This document shows, piece by piece, positions 24,501 to 33,136 of a stretch of DNA of 41,957 nt. Location: positions 1 to 41,957 of the IMG/VR virus record IMGVR_UViG_3300025425_000048. The stretch is one strand, 5' to 3'. Numbering within the stretch: the first letter of the stretch is position 1; every line of letters starts with the position of its first letter. The notes under the pieces are model-generated. The model made no database searches and was not told the origin of the DNA. It saw only the letters and a program-made list of their open reading frames with translations. The stretch comes from a virus. The translations under genes and the position numbers were made by a program.

Positions 24501-25552
24501 AGGTTGATCCTGACAGCCCATCACCAGCAGGACAATTTCCATTAAGAGATAGTTATGATTTTAGATCAAGGGTTGGAGATATTGCTGGTGCCTCAACTAC
24601 ACTAACAACTATTGACGAAATTACGGGAAACTCTTTTGACTTCTACTCTAGACAGTATGATGGTACTGGTGCATCAGTCTCCGATTTTTGCAAACCCGGC
24701 TCTACTATTCAAGCAGACCTTGAGTATTATCTTGGTAAAAGAGCATCGATTGTGATTGATGATAGGGGAATTATTAGTGTTATTGATGGAGCATCAGCGG
24801 ATTTCCCCGTTAAACCTGATATCCCACTGGATTCTATGAAACTTGCTGACCTTAGAATACCACCATTTACCTTTAGACCAGAAGATGTTACAATTATCAG
24901 AACAAGAAATCAAAGATTTACCATGAAAGATATTGGTAAGCTCAATAACCGTCTTGCTAATGTTGAAAAAATGACAACTCTAAATCTATTGGAAAGAAAT
25001 GCTTTGGACTTTGAGGTGTTGGATGCCAATGGATTGAATAGATTTAAGTCAGGAATTGTTGTTGATAATTTTCAAGGACATAGAGTTGGTGATGCATACC
25101 ATAAAGATTATAGAAACTCTATGGACTTTTCGAGTGGAATTTTGCGACCAATTCATGTCACTAAATCCATTGATTTGGAAGAAAATGCAACTACTGATGC
25201 GGCAAGAACTTCTGCTGGTTATCAGAAGACAGGTGATCTTATCACTCTTCCATACACAGAGGTTGTTCTAACAGAACAACCATTTGCTAGTACAGTTGAA
25301 CGTGTTGCACCATTTTTGACTGCAACATGGAAAGGTGTATTGACCATAGACCCAACTCAGGATAACTGGATGGAAACAGAAATTGCTCCCCAGTTAATTA
25401 TTAATCGTGAGGGCAACTATGATGCAGTTGTTGCTGCTATTGGTAATAATATGGGTACTGTTTGGAACTCTTGGCAAACAACTTGGGCTGGTGTTGTGGT
25501 GAGAGATGATGGTGTTGAAGCGGATTTGGGTTTTGATTTCGGCACACAATAA
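21572..25552 (+). CDS. Large virion protein with DUF4815-like N-terminus (gp9/gp10 region)
   Basis: A 1326-aa structural protein. Residues 1-60 carry the typical start of these proteins: LNAAPYFDDFNAENNYHRIL, FRPGFAVQARELTQLQSALQ and HQIESHGSHIFREGAMVV, as in DUF4815 proteins of marine myoviruses. The middle has beta-rich insertions with T-G-x-T-S-G-A units, including an LEDD/QEDG stretch near 620-650 like the repeats in the gene at 12094. The C-terminal third has conserved-looking segments (FRPEDVTIIRTRNQRFTMKD, NNRLANVEKMTTLNLLER). By position it is probably a peripheral baseplate protein of the gp9/gp10 type. Confidence 0.8.
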   Translation: MAQKTNLNAAPYFDDFNAENNYHRILFRPGFAVQARELTQLQSALQHQIESHGSHIFREGAMVVPGQGKTQRYHSLKLASTFNGEQVDPSQYYNVDSPTTITGATTGVTAKVIGFKAATTTDQPLLYVSYERAGSDFTTTIFADGENITANTAITHSTQSYGTGVAAVTTYTSVYSAAAGSSATQLASATGPASRTGLAFAIESGIYYIRGFFVNNVSETLIINNYDEDYTGTVGFTVNETIITPESASALLDNSTGSSNYAAKGAHRLSIYVALSSITTSTNTTNFIALVDVKNGKSSSIGRTTPYAQLADEMARRTNDESGNYTVRPFEFLASESVDVSVGRDNLLGKYIAGAPTDDGNIASSDFIAISVSPGKAYVRGFEIEKTQSTIKDVSKARDFNTVNAGISTFDMGNYALVSNVYGTPDITAVTGESTAFKTVQFYDAKNTVRGSTNGNLIGVGRSRGIEFHSGVAGSSAAANLSVYKLFLFDIRPFTKLTLSGTPSPTLLASHSNGGVLVTGVTSGATGLVYASGTSATTVNLTSVVGVFRAGEELQASDSSEGDGGTIENSSNADITLVSVKSYNVADFRQVFMDDADSGQDFTADFEIETLTNIFADISLEDDATSSIQQEDGTGSGNVIQEGFNSTSAKLKDTEKNRSIFKLPKRIVKTLLTATNAGASDTQYTIRRQFVGTTDSSGIVTFTAGTNETFSSHSEADYTLSILTAGGGTGAQGDLVSLSDKIGGAGSSSITITDTTILGSAAKVKIVATILKTSVIQKSKTVNLMKQLKVVAGTTDAYGTRPTDNNISLGRADAFNLVAVFDSGGASIDAVAPDFVLTNQAGTFTRGEKITGGTSRATARIVDITSPMSYVLSTSLTFVSAEVITGESSGASATIGTLTDGSVNITTKYLFDDGQRDNFYDISRIVKKPSSPAPTGRLLVIYDYLEHGTGDMFTVDSYVDIANQMDYEDIPTYTATKVDPDSPSPAGQFPLRDSYDFRSRVGDIAGASTTLTTIDEITGNSFDFYSRQYDGTGASVSDFCKPGSTIQADLEYYLGKRASIVIDDRGIISVIDGASADFPVKPDIPLDSMKLADLRIPPFTFRPEDVTIIRTRNQRFTMKDIGKLNNRLANVEKMTTLNLLERNALDFEVLDANGLNRFKSGIVVDNFQGHRVGDAYHKDYRNSMDFSSGILRPIHVTKSIDLEENATTDAARTSAGYQKTGDLITLPYTEVVLTEQPFASTVERVAPFLTATWKGVLTIDPTQDNWMETEIAPQLIINREGNYDAVVAAIGNNMGTVWNSWQTTWAGVVVRDDGVEADLGFDFGTQ

Positions 25553-25559
25553 TTATCGT

Positions 25560-25567
25560 AATAAATA
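25560..25567 (+). promoter_or_regulatory. Late promoter box variant (AATAAATA)
   Basis: Differs from TATAAATA only in the first base, a position reported as variable in T4-like marine phages. Its distance to the next ATG (25598) matches that of the perfect boxes, and GGAG precedes that ATG. Confidence 0.5.
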
Positions 25568-25597
25568 TGAATAGAAATACAAACGGAGATATGCCAG

Positions 25598-28105
25598 ATG
25601 ACACTTAGAAATTTTAATGCAACTCAACAGTCTAGAACTGGTGTGTTAACAGAGGTATTTGAAGATATTGAGCTTACAAGTAATGGGTTTAGGTCTATTG
25701 CTAAAACTCTCATCCCATATGCTCGTTCAAAAACAATTACTTTTACTGCAAAAAGCTTGAAACCTTTCACAAAATTGCATGTGTATTTTGATAAGAAAGT
25801 GGTTAATGCATATGTCACGCCAGCTGCATCTGGTGGAGTTGGCACTGCATTTTCAAACTTCTCTGATGTTGTATCTCCTGTCGCCGGTAGTACCTTGATT
25901 AGTGATGGTGTTGGTAACTGTGAAGGAACCTTTACCATTCCCAACCCAAGAATTTCTGGCAACCCCCAGTTTGCAACTGGCGATATTGAGTTTGTATTAA
26001 CATCAGACCCAAATAATGCCCAAGTGGGTGACGGCGCAAGTGAAATTGTTGCAAGGGAGACTTTTGCAGAGGCAGTTTATTCTGCAAAAGGTATATTGGA
26101 CACGCAACAGGAAACCATTATATCTACTAGAAATGCGATTGTAAGAACAACAAGTTTAACAGAAAATAGTGGACTTATTTTAGGTGCTGTTATACCAGCG
26201 TCCGGCGGAGATGATGGCGGCGACGGCGACGGCGGCGACGGCGACGGCGGTGATCCATTAGCGCAGACCTTTATTGTTTTGGATACAGATAGCGCTGATG
26301 GAATTACTGGCGCATTTCTAACTTCTTGCGATATATTTTTCTTTGAAAAAGATGATAATTATCCTGTAACAATGGAAGTTCGTAATGTAGTTAATGGTGC
26401 CCCCGGACCTAAGATTTTACCGTTTGGTAGAAAAACATTACAGTCTTCAGAAATTACAACATCTACAGATGGAAATACTGTTACAACATTTACCTTTGAT
26501 TCTCCCGTATATGTGCAGGGTGGAACAGAATATTCAATCTGTCTATTAACTAATACTCCAGATTATAAAGTATGGATTTCTGATCTTGGAACACAGGATA
26601 CTGCTGGTAATGAAATTACAGACCAACCTCATGTTGGTGTTCTTTTTAAGAGTTCAAATAATAATTCATGGGTTCCTTCCCCCACACAGGATATGAAGTT
26701 CTCCCTGAAACGAGCTAAGTTTGACACAACTGCTGCTGGTTTGGTTACATTACAAAATCAAACACTTCCTGCAAAAACTCTTAAAGTTAATCCTTTAGAG
26801 ATGCTTGATAATAGTACAGTTCTAAAAATTAACCATGATGGACATGGTATGTATTCTACTGCTAATAACGTCACCATTGCTGGGGTTAAGTCTGGTGCAA
26901 CAACGACACTTGCTGGTGCTATTTCTGGCACCGCAACATCTATTACTCTTACGAGTGGAACAAACTTTGATGACACTAGTGGTAAGTATTCTAGAGACGC
27001 ATCTAATATATACTATATTAAAATCGATGATGAGATTATTAGTTATACCACTATTTCTGGAACGGGTATCACTAGTGCGACACGGGGTGCGAATAGTACA
27101 ACGGCAGTATCTCATGCGAATGGTGCGACTGTGGAACTATATCAAATACATAAAGTTCCACTCTCCGACATTAATAAAACACACACTACAATTGCTAATA
27201 TTCAACAGGATAGTTATACTATTGTAACTGCAACTACACCAGTTGTTGATGGTGCTGGTAGTACTTCAACAATGGGCGGTAGTGTTGTTACTGCAACAGA
27301 AAATGCTCAGTATGATGTTTCTACAACTAACATGGGTCTTTTGATTCTTGCAAGAACTAAAATTGATGCTGGGTTCTTAGCAACAACAGGAACAAGCCCA
27401 AGCGGTTCTGAAACTTCATTTACAAAATCAACAACCAGTAGGGCTCTTCCTCTTCAAGACAACTATTATTGGACAGAAACTAATTTGGTTGCGTCCGGTA
27501 TTAACGAAACAAATGAAATGTCTGGTGATAAATCTCTTACTATTCCGTTGACTTTGAGTTCAGATTTAGATGCGCTATCTCCTGTAATTGATACGCAAAG
27601 GTTATCTATGATTGCCGTATCAAATCAAATCAATAAGATTGATTCTTCATCTGATGTGTATCCAACATCCATATACAGAGCAATGACGGAACCAGAGGGG
27701 GATAATCATTCTGCAATCTATCTTACTAAGAAAATTAATTTAGAAACTCCCGCAACTTCTTTGCGAGTTCTTTTGGATGCTGTGCGACAATCTGATTCAA
27801 GTATTAAATTATTGTATAAAACTTTACGAGTTGATGATGCATTTGATTTTGATGAGATGAGTTTCAAATTCTTTAATGATGATGGAACTGTTACTGGGTC
27901 TGGCGGACCAGATGTTACAACCCGTCCTTCTGAAAGAAGGGGTGAATATCTTGAACATGAATACACTGCTGGTGTAACAGATGATGGCATTGGTTCTCCA
28001 TTGGAAGAATTTATTGCATTTCAAATTAAAATTGTTATGAGAACAACAAATCAATCAACACCACCACTGCTTAAAAATCTTCGTGTTTTGGCTCTTGCAA
28101 CATAA
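25598..28105 (+). CDS. Large virion protein, gp10-region (835 aa)
   Basis: Follows the DUF4815-like gene and shares its style. The N-terminus (SIAKTLIPYARSKTITFTAK, LKPFTKLHVYFDKK) and the centre (FLTSCDIFFFEKDDNYPVTM, VYVQGGTEYSICLLTNTPDY, VWISDLGTQD) are known from peripheral baseplate proteins of marine T4-like phages. Residues about 202-219 form a glycine/aspartate linker coded by GC-rich DNA. The C-terminus (FIAFQIKIVMRTTNQSTPPL, LKNLRVLAL) ends the conserved part. It is probably part of the baseplate edge near the fibres. I recognise no enzymatic motif. Confidence 0.78.
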   Translation: MTLRNFNATQQSRTGVLTEVFEDIELTSNGFRSIAKTLIPYARSKTITFTAKSLKPFTKLHVYFDKKVVNAYVTPAASGGVGTAFSNFSDVVSPVAGSTLISDGVGNCEGTFTIPNPRISGNPQFATGDIEFVLTSDPNNAQVGDGASEIVARETFAEAVYSAKGILDTQQETIISTRNAIVRTTSLTENSGLILGAVIPASGGDDGGDGDGGDGDGGDPLAQTFIVLDTDSADGITGAFLTSCDIFFFEKDDNYPVTMEVRNVVNGAPGPKILPFGRKTLQSSEITTSTDGNTVTTFTFDSPVYVQGGTEYSICLLTNTPDYKVWISDLGTQDTAGNEITDQPHVGVLFKSSNNNSWVPSPTQDMKFSLKRAKFDTTAAGLVTLQNQTLPAKTLKVNPLEMLDNSTVLKINHDGHGMYSTANNVTIAGVKSGATTTLAGAISGTATSITLTSGTNFDDTSGKYSRDASNIYYIKIDDEIISYTTISGTGITSATRGANSTTAVSHANGATVELYQIHKVPLSDINKTHTTIANIQQDSYTIVTATTPVVDGAGSTSTMGGSVVTATENAQYDVSTTNMGLLILARTKIDAGFLATTGTSPSGSETSFTKSTTSRALPLQDNYYWTETNLVASGINETNEMSGDKSLTIPLTLSSDLDALSPVIDTQRLSMIAVSNQINKIDSSSDVYPTSIYRAMTEPEGDNHSAIYLTKKINLETPATSLRVLLDAVRQSDSSIKLLYKTLRVDDAFDFDEMSFKFFNDDGTVTGSGGPDVTTRPSERRGEYLEHEYTAGVTDDGIGSPLEEFIAFQIKIVMRTTNQSTPPLLKNLRVLALAT

Positions 28106-28106
28106 G

Positions 28107-28337
28107 ATGTCAGAATATTTTAAAATAGAGAATGAAGATAATTATGTTAAGTCTTCTAATGGTAGTCATGGTATTATAAATAACAATGTGAACGCATATG
28201 AGGTTGCAAAAAAACGTGCGGGGGAAGCACAAATACAGAGGGATGAGGTGCGTGAAACAACCAGAGAAATTAATATTTTAAAATCTGAGATGCACGAAAT
28301 TAAATCCCTGTTACAACAATTAGTGAAAGAGAACTAA
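28107..28337 (+). CDS. Small coiled-coil virion-region protein (76 aa)
   Basis: The protein starts MSEYFKIENEDNYVKSSNGS, then has a long charged helix from about 30 to the end (YEVAKKRAGEAQIQRDEVRE, INILKSEMHEIKSLLQQLV) with heptad spacing, so a coiled coil is likely. The ATG at 28107, one base after the preceding stop, is preferred over an in-frame GTG at 28083 inside the upstream gene. Similar short proteins occur beside baseplate genes in marine T4-like phages (from memory); the role is unknown. It ends one base before the fibre gene. Confidence 0.75.
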   Translation: MSEYFKIENEDNYVKSSNGSHGIINNNVNAYEVAKKRAGEAQIQRDEVRETTREINILKSEMHEIKSLLQQLVKEN

Positions 28338-28338
28338 A

Positions 28339-30804
28339 ATGGCACTAGTATCAGCAAATCAATTATCACTAGAAAAAACTCTAGAAGAACTGATTAAAGA
28401 ATTCAATGCTCTTAGGAGCGATGTTACATCTGTAACATTGGAATCTCTCGTCGCAGCTGCGTCTGCTCAAATTGTTTTTGAGGGTGCAACTGATGATGCA
28501 AATGAAACCACACTTACAGCTGTTGATCCTACTGCTGATAGAACAATCACACTCCCAGATGCAACGGGCACAGTTGTTACAACAGGTAATGCTGATGCTG
28601 GTGCAACCACAACAACATTTGCTGACCTAGACCATTTCCTAATCAATGACGGGGGCACTCTCAAGAAGATGAGTATTGACACAGCGTTGTCGAGTCTCCC
28701 CGCACTGATCCCCTCTTCTGCTAACGCAAATGCGATTGGTTCTGCATCACTAGAATGGTCAGACCTTTTCCTTGGTGATGGTTCGGTAATAAACTTTGGT
28801 AATGACCAAGATACAACATTAACACACACAGACGGTGCAGGTCTGACACTTAACTCAACCAATAAACTTATGTTCAATGATGCATCACAATTCATTCAAG
28901 GAGCAAGTGCAACAATCCTTGACATTGCTGCCACAGATGAGATAGAACTTACTGCAACACTGATTGATGTAGTGGGTAACTTTACTATTTCTGGTACAGT
29001 TGTTGGTGCGAGCACAATCCAAGGTACTACCATAACAGCAACAACTGCTTTTGTTCCAGACGCACAAGATGGTGCTGCACTGGGTACAACCTCATTACAG
29101 TTTTCAGATTTGTTCTTGGCAGATAGTGCTGTAATTGGTTTTGGTGATGATAACGATACAACATTAACACACACAGACGGTGCAGGTCTTACGTTAAACA
29201 GTACCAATAAACTCATGTTCAATGATGCATCACAATTCATTCAAGGAGCAAGTTCTACCGTTCTGGATATTGCCGCAACAGATGAGATTGAACTTACTGC
29301 AACATTGATTGATGTGGTTGGTAACCTTGATGTTTCCGGTACAGTTGTTGGTGCAAGCACAATCCAAGGTACTACCATAACAGCAACAACTGCTTTTGTT
29401 CCAGACGCACAAGATGGTGCTGCATTAGGAACAACCTCATTACAGTTTAGTGATTTGTTCTTGGCTGACGGGGCTGTACTTGGTTTTGGTGATAACAATG
29501 AGGTTACCCTAACACACGTTCATGATACTGGTATCCTGTTGAATAGTACGATGGCAATCCAGTTCAACGATGCAAGTCAGTTTATCAATGCACCCAGTAA
29601 TGCTATTCTGGATATTAATGCTACCGATGAAATAGAACTGAATGCAACTCTGTTAGATGTTAATGCGAACATAAACGCAAGTGGGACATACACTGGTGCT
29701 GGAACAATGACCACGGGTGGTAATATTGTTCTTCCTGATGCTGGTACAATTGGTTCAGCTACAGATGTAGATGCCATTGCTATTGGCTCTGATGGTGACA
29801 TTACATTAACTCAAGACCTAGAACTTCAACATGACGGTGCGATACTTTCCTTTGGTGCCAACGATGAGGTAACACTGACTCATGTTCATGATACAGGTAT
29901 CTTACTGAATAGTACAAACGTAATTCAATTCAATGATGCATCACAAAACATTGGCGCACCCAGTAATGCTATTCTGGATATTAATGCGACAGACGAAATA
30001 GAACTCAACGCAACATTAGTTGATATAAATGCGAATGTTGAAATCAGTGGCAACCTAACAGTAAGTGGTACAACTATACAGGTTGATACTATTACAATGA
30101 ATGCTACAAACGCCATTGTCTTTGAGGGTGCAACTGCTGACGATTCCGAAACTACACTGACAATTACAGACCCAACTGCTGACCGGACTATCACGTTGCC
30201 GGATGAAACGGGGACAGTTCATACTTCTGGTGGTAGCATCGTTATTCCAAATGCAGCAAACATTGGTTCTGCTGGCGATGCAGATGCAATTGCAATTGCT
30301 GCTAATGGTGTTGTAACCTTTAGTCAGATACCAGTTATGCCAGCAAACTCCATAGACAGTGATCAATATATAGACGGTAGTATTGATACAGCACATTATG
30401 CTGCGGGTTCTGTTGATGCTGCTGCTTTAGGTGCTGACTCTGTTACCGCTGCAAAGATTGGTGATAATGTAATTAACTCTGAACATTATGCTGCTGGTAG
30501 TATTGATGCAGAACATATGTCTGCAAACTCCATTGATAGTGACTCTTATGTGGATGGTTCTATCGATAGAGCGCATCTTGCTGGTGGTATTATTGATGGC
30601 ACCAAACTTGCTGACAACGCCGTGGATAGTGAACACTATACCGATGGAAGTATTGATACAGAACATTATGCAGACGATTCAATAACAGAAGCAAAAATAG
30701 CAAATGATGCGATTGGCGCAGCAGAACTGAAATCAGTTTCCACCCTATTGATTAAAAATGCCGCCGGGGGCACCTTGAAAACATTGTATGGTGCTGGTGC
30801 ATAA
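28339..30804 (+). CDS. Repeat-rich tail fibre-like protein (821 aa)
   Basis: The N-terminus has a helical segment (SLEKTLEELIKEFNALRSDV). The body has repeated units of about 115 residues, each with VPDAQDGAALGTTSLQFSD, LTHTDGAGLTLNSTNKLMFN and ATDEIELTATLIDVVGN, or variants with LTHVHDTGILLNST. Further on are GATADDSETTLTITDPTADR repeats. The last 150 residues repeat short S-I-D-x-x-H-Y-x-x-G-S-I-D units (GSIDTAHYAAGSV, DAEHMSANSIDSDSYVDGSI), a pattern seen in marine phage fibres. It shares nearly identical DNA with the fibre gene at 16915 but lacks that protein's tip domain. It probably forms an elongated trimer used for attachment. Confidence 0.8.
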   Translation: MALVSANQLSLEKTLEELIKEFNALRSDVTSVTLESLVAAASAQIVFEGATDDANETTLTAVDPTADRTITLPDATGTVVTTGNADAGATTTTFADLDHFLINDGGTLKKMSIDTALSSLPALIPSSANANAIGSASLEWSDLFLGDGSVINFGNDQDTTLTHTDGAGLTLNSTNKLMFNDASQFIQGASATILDIAATDEIELTATLIDVVGNFTISGTVVGASTIQGTTITATTAFVPDAQDGAALGTTSLQFSDLFLADSAVIGFGDDNDTTLTHTDGAGLTLNSTNKLMFNDASQFIQGASSTVLDIAATDEIELTATLIDVVGNLDVSGTVVGASTIQGTTITATTAFVPDAQDGAALGTTSLQFSDLFLADGAVLGFGDNNEVTLTHVHDTGILLNSTMAIQFNDASQFINAPSNAILDINATDEIELNATLLDVNANINASGTYTGAGTMTTGGNIVLPDAGTIGSATDVDAIAIGSDGDITLTQDLELQHDGAILSFGANDEVTLTHVHDTGILLNSTNVIQFNDASQNIGAPSNAILDINATDEIELNATLVDINANVEISGNLTVSGTTIQVDTITMNATNAIVFEGATADDSETTLTITDPTADRTITLPDETGTVHTSGGSIVIPNAANIGSAGDADAIAIAANGVVTFSQIPVMPANSIDSDQYIDGSIDTAHYAAGSVDAAALGADSVTAAKIGDNVINSEHYAAGSIDAEHMSANSIDSDSYVDGSIDRAHLAGGIIDGTKLADNAVDSEHYTDGSIDTEHYADDSITEAKIANDAIGAAELKSVSTLLIKNAAGGTLKTLYGAGA
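28738..29670 (+). repeat. Tandem fibre repeats with 345-bp period
   Basis: Three consecutive units, with the segment around 29041 repeated at 29386 with very few changes (period 345 bp, 115 codons). A less similar first unit begins near 28738. The repeat lies within the fibre coding frame. Confidence 0.85.
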
Positions 30805-30807
30805 ATA
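30800..30807 (+). promoter_or_regulatory. Late promoter box variant (CATAAATA)
   Basis: Differs from TATAAATA only in the first base. The TAA stop of the fibre gene (30802-30804) is embedded in it. Distance to the ATG at 30827 matches the other boxes, and a GGGAG ribosome site follows. Confidence 0.5.
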
Positions 30808-30826
30808 TTGTTATGGGAGTAATTAA

Positions 30827-31789
30827 ATGACTGTTCGTGTTCCCGTAAAATATGATGGTAGTGATATTGTAGAGATGTCAGCCGGTGATATGACTGAATA
30901 CTATACCTACATTGCATATCTGTATGCCCAAGCACCAACTGTAACTCTTACTGTTGTGTCTGCTAGTGGTACATTGACTCCCGGTTTGACTGATACAAGA
31001 TTGCAGGCTGGTGCTGTAAGTAACTCTGCAACTGCTTTTGTTGCTGAAGGTTCAACAGCAGAACCCACAACAGTCACAGGAACCACATACGATAAAATTA
31101 CAGGACCAACTTATAATACAGATGGTTCTGCTGCTGGTGATCTGGGCGCTATTGGTTACCCACTATATATTAATGTCGATAATGATTTACAAGTCATGAC
31201 GCAAGCAGACTATGTTGATACCTTTATCTATGCAACGCTGGACGCAATGATTACTGCATCAGAGGATGCTACGACTAACGGAACATATACCATTACAACT
31301 GCCGCAACTGTTGCGAACTATACAGAGGTTTCTGGTGCAAACACCCCAGTATTCGTAGATACCCGTGCAAATACGGCATTATATTCTGCTGCCGGTATTC
31401 CAGAGACACTTGATCAACCAACAACTATTACAAGTTATTATCTACAGAGGCGTAATGAAGCAAGGGCATTCCCAAGCAATGCCCTCCTATTTGCAGAAAG
31501 TGATGGAAATATTATACAGGGTCCGCTGGCAGCAGATGATTCCACATTCCACGCTGTACTTGCAGTCGATATTAAGTTTCGTGCAGCAGAGGATGATGCT
31601 GGACATAAACTAAGTTATAACATTAATGGCTCTGGTAATACTAGAGGAACTGCGATTGTTGATACAAGACTTAATGGTGCTGGTAACTACCAAACTCTAC
31701 AGGTTGGTGATGACTATCGTTCACAGGAATTTCCAAATGGATCATCTGTAGTAATTGGCACAAACACACTTAACATAGTACATGTCTAA
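30827..31789 (+). CDS. Putative virion structural protein (320 aa)
   Basis: A mostly beta-type protein with an N-terminal VRVPVKYDGSDIVEMSAGD and YYTYIAYLYAQ, a middle with many Thr and Ala residues, and a C-terminal NTRGTAIVDTRLNGAGNYQT. I recall similar proteins after the fibre genes in marine T4-like phages, annotated only as structural. No enzymatic motif or membrane segment. It has GGGAG before its start and a late box variant upstream. It could form part of a fibre or a baseplate edge. Confidence 0.7.
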   Translation: MTVRVPVKYDGSDIVEMSAGDMTEYYTYIAYLYAQAPTVTLTVVSASGTLTPGLTDTRLQAGAVSNSATAFVAEGSTAEPTTVTGTTYDKITGPTYNTDGSAAGDLGAIGYPLYINVDNDLQVMTQADYVDTFIYATLDAMITASEDATTNGTYTITTAATVANYTEVSGANTPVFVDTRANTALYSAAGIPETLDQPTTITSYYLQRRNEARAFPSNALLFAESDGNIIQGPLAADDSTFHAVLAVDIKFRAAEDDAGHKLSYNINGSGNTRGTAIVDTRLNGAGNYQTLQVGDDYRSQEFPNGSSVVIGTNTLNIVHV

Positions 31790-31792
31790 TCG

Positions 31793-31800
31793 TATAAATA
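31793..31800 (+). promoter_or_regulatory. T4-type late promoter box (TATAAATA)
   Basis: A perfect box 3 bases after the preceding stop. The predicted start near 31806 gives a leader with AGGAGA before the ATG at 31821. It is the last late box before the enzyme island and may transcribe it by read-through. Confidence 0.75.
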
Positions 31801-31820
31801 AAGAACACAGGAGAAATTAA

Positions 31821-32393
31821 ATGTCATATTTATGGACAGATAAAATTACAGATTACTATTACAGCAATCCAGAGTTGGATACTGTTGCAGTTATGTGGAC
31901 AGACCCAGAAGATAAACTTACACGGGAACACTACATTAAGGTAGATGAATCTGATGAACAATGGAGAGATTTTGTTGCAGAAGTTTCTTATGAAAAAATC
32001 GACGAACGCACTGTGGTTCGACACGAACAGTTTCGTGAACAGTTTCGTGATGCATTTCGTGAGTGGGCTGGAAGAAATGAAGATGACATACAAAATAGAA
32101 CTCAGTCAAATAAGTTTGAAGATGTAATTATTAATTTTTTCTCAGAATTTGATAATACAGATGCTGATCAAAAAGAACAGTTGTTTAAACTCAAACTCAA
32201 AATATTTGAACAAGAATGTGTTAAAAATTCAAAGTCAGCTGACAAGTTTAAAAATGCAAAAACTTTCATTCGTAAAGCAGAAAGTCCTATGGATGTTTTG
32301 TTGGGGTATATGGTATTTGCAAATGGTGCTGAACTCAAGATGGCCGATAAAGAAAAGTTTCAAGTGGAGGGGGTATACGTCCCAATAAAATAA
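31821..32393 (+). CDS. Hypothetical protein (190 aa)
   Basis: A soluble, highly charged protein (SYLWTDKITDYYYSNPELDT, RHEQFREQFRDAFREWAGRN) with mainly helical prediction in the middle and a C-terminal AESPMDVLLGYMVFANGAEL. No known domain is visible. It has the promoter and ribosome site from which the downstream enzyme genes may be expressed. Function unknown. Confidence 0.75.
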   Translation: MSYLWTDKITDYYYSNPELDTVAVMWTDPEDKLTREHYIKVDESDEQWRDFVAEVSYEKIDERTVVRHEQFREQFRDAFREWAGRNEDDIQNRTQSNKFEDVIINFFSEFDNTDADQKEQLFKLKLKIFEQECVKNSKSADKFKNAKTFIRKAESPMDVLLGYMVFANGAELKMADKEKFQVEGVYVPIK

Positions 32394-32395
32394 TT

Positions 32396-33136
32396 ATGAA
32401 TAATATATTATGTATGAAGTGGGGAGATAAGTATGATGACTCCTATGTTGAGAAGTTGAAAGAACAGTGTGAGGCAAACTGCACTGTTCCTTTTAAATTT
32501 TGGTGTTTTACCGACAAGCCAGAAAAAGACTGGCACATTCCAATTCCAACTACACTAGATAAGTTCTATAATGAGGAACGTGGTTTCTTCTGGGCATATC
32601 GTAAGTGTTATATGTTTAGACCTGATCTTATTAGTGGTGATGGGAAAATCTTTCCAGATAATTCTAAATTTATGTTCCTTGATCTTGATGTTATCATTCA
32701 TCAAGATTTAAAGTATTTCTTTGAATTGCCTAACGATAAGCCATGGATTGTTCGTGGGTGGTGGAATGATATTAGTATGGTTAAACAAAATTATGCAAAG
32801 CATAAATCAACACCCCTCAACTCATCAGTTATTGTATGGAAGAAAGGTCAGCTGATGCCAGTGTGGAACCACGTTGTGGATAATGCAGAAGTTGTTTTCT
32901 TTACATCACCAAGTCTAGATAACTACTTTGCTCACCACTGGTATGATCCTTGGAAAGAAGATGACGGATTTCTACGAGGATTTCCACAAGGAGATATCTA
33001 TTCATGGTATAAGGGGAATGTTTTTCCTGATGATATGGAGAAAAAGAAAATAAGAGAAGACCACAAAATTTGTTTATTTAACAATAGCACACAGACTGAG
33101 GGTGTTAATACTGATGAGATAAAAGAATTATGGTAG
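32396..33136 (+). CDS. Glycosyltransferase-like protein (GT-A type)
   Basis: A 246-aa protein with features of nucleotide-sugar transferases. After the N-terminal strand ILCMKWGDKYDDSYV and PFKFWCFTDKP, the strand KFMFLDLDVII carries a D-x-D pair (D96, D98) that would bind the metal and nucleotide sugar. It continues WIVRGWWND and LNSSVIVWKKG. This resembles bacterial and phage proteins of the same superfamily. The sugar and acceptor cannot be told. It follows two bases after the previous gene and overlaps the next by seven bases, starting the island of enzyme genes. Confidence 0.75.
   Translation: MNNILCMKWGDKYDDSYVEKLKEQCEANCTVPFKFWCFTDKPEKDWHIPIPTTLDKFYNEERGFFWAYRKCYMFRPDLISGDGKIFPDNSKFMFLDLDVIIHQDLKYFFELPNDKPWIVRGWWNDISMVKQNYAKHKSTPLNSSVIVWKKGQLMPVWNHVVDNAEVVFFTSPSLDNYFAHHWYDPWKEDDGFLRGFPQGDIYSWYKGNVFPDDMEKKKIREDHKICLFNNSTQTEGVNTDEIKELW

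Noticed and set aside
28175-28182. TATAAATA inside the coiled-coil gene
   Set aside because: It lies within the coding frame and about 156 bases before the next start, unlike the usual 20-34. It may still act weakly.
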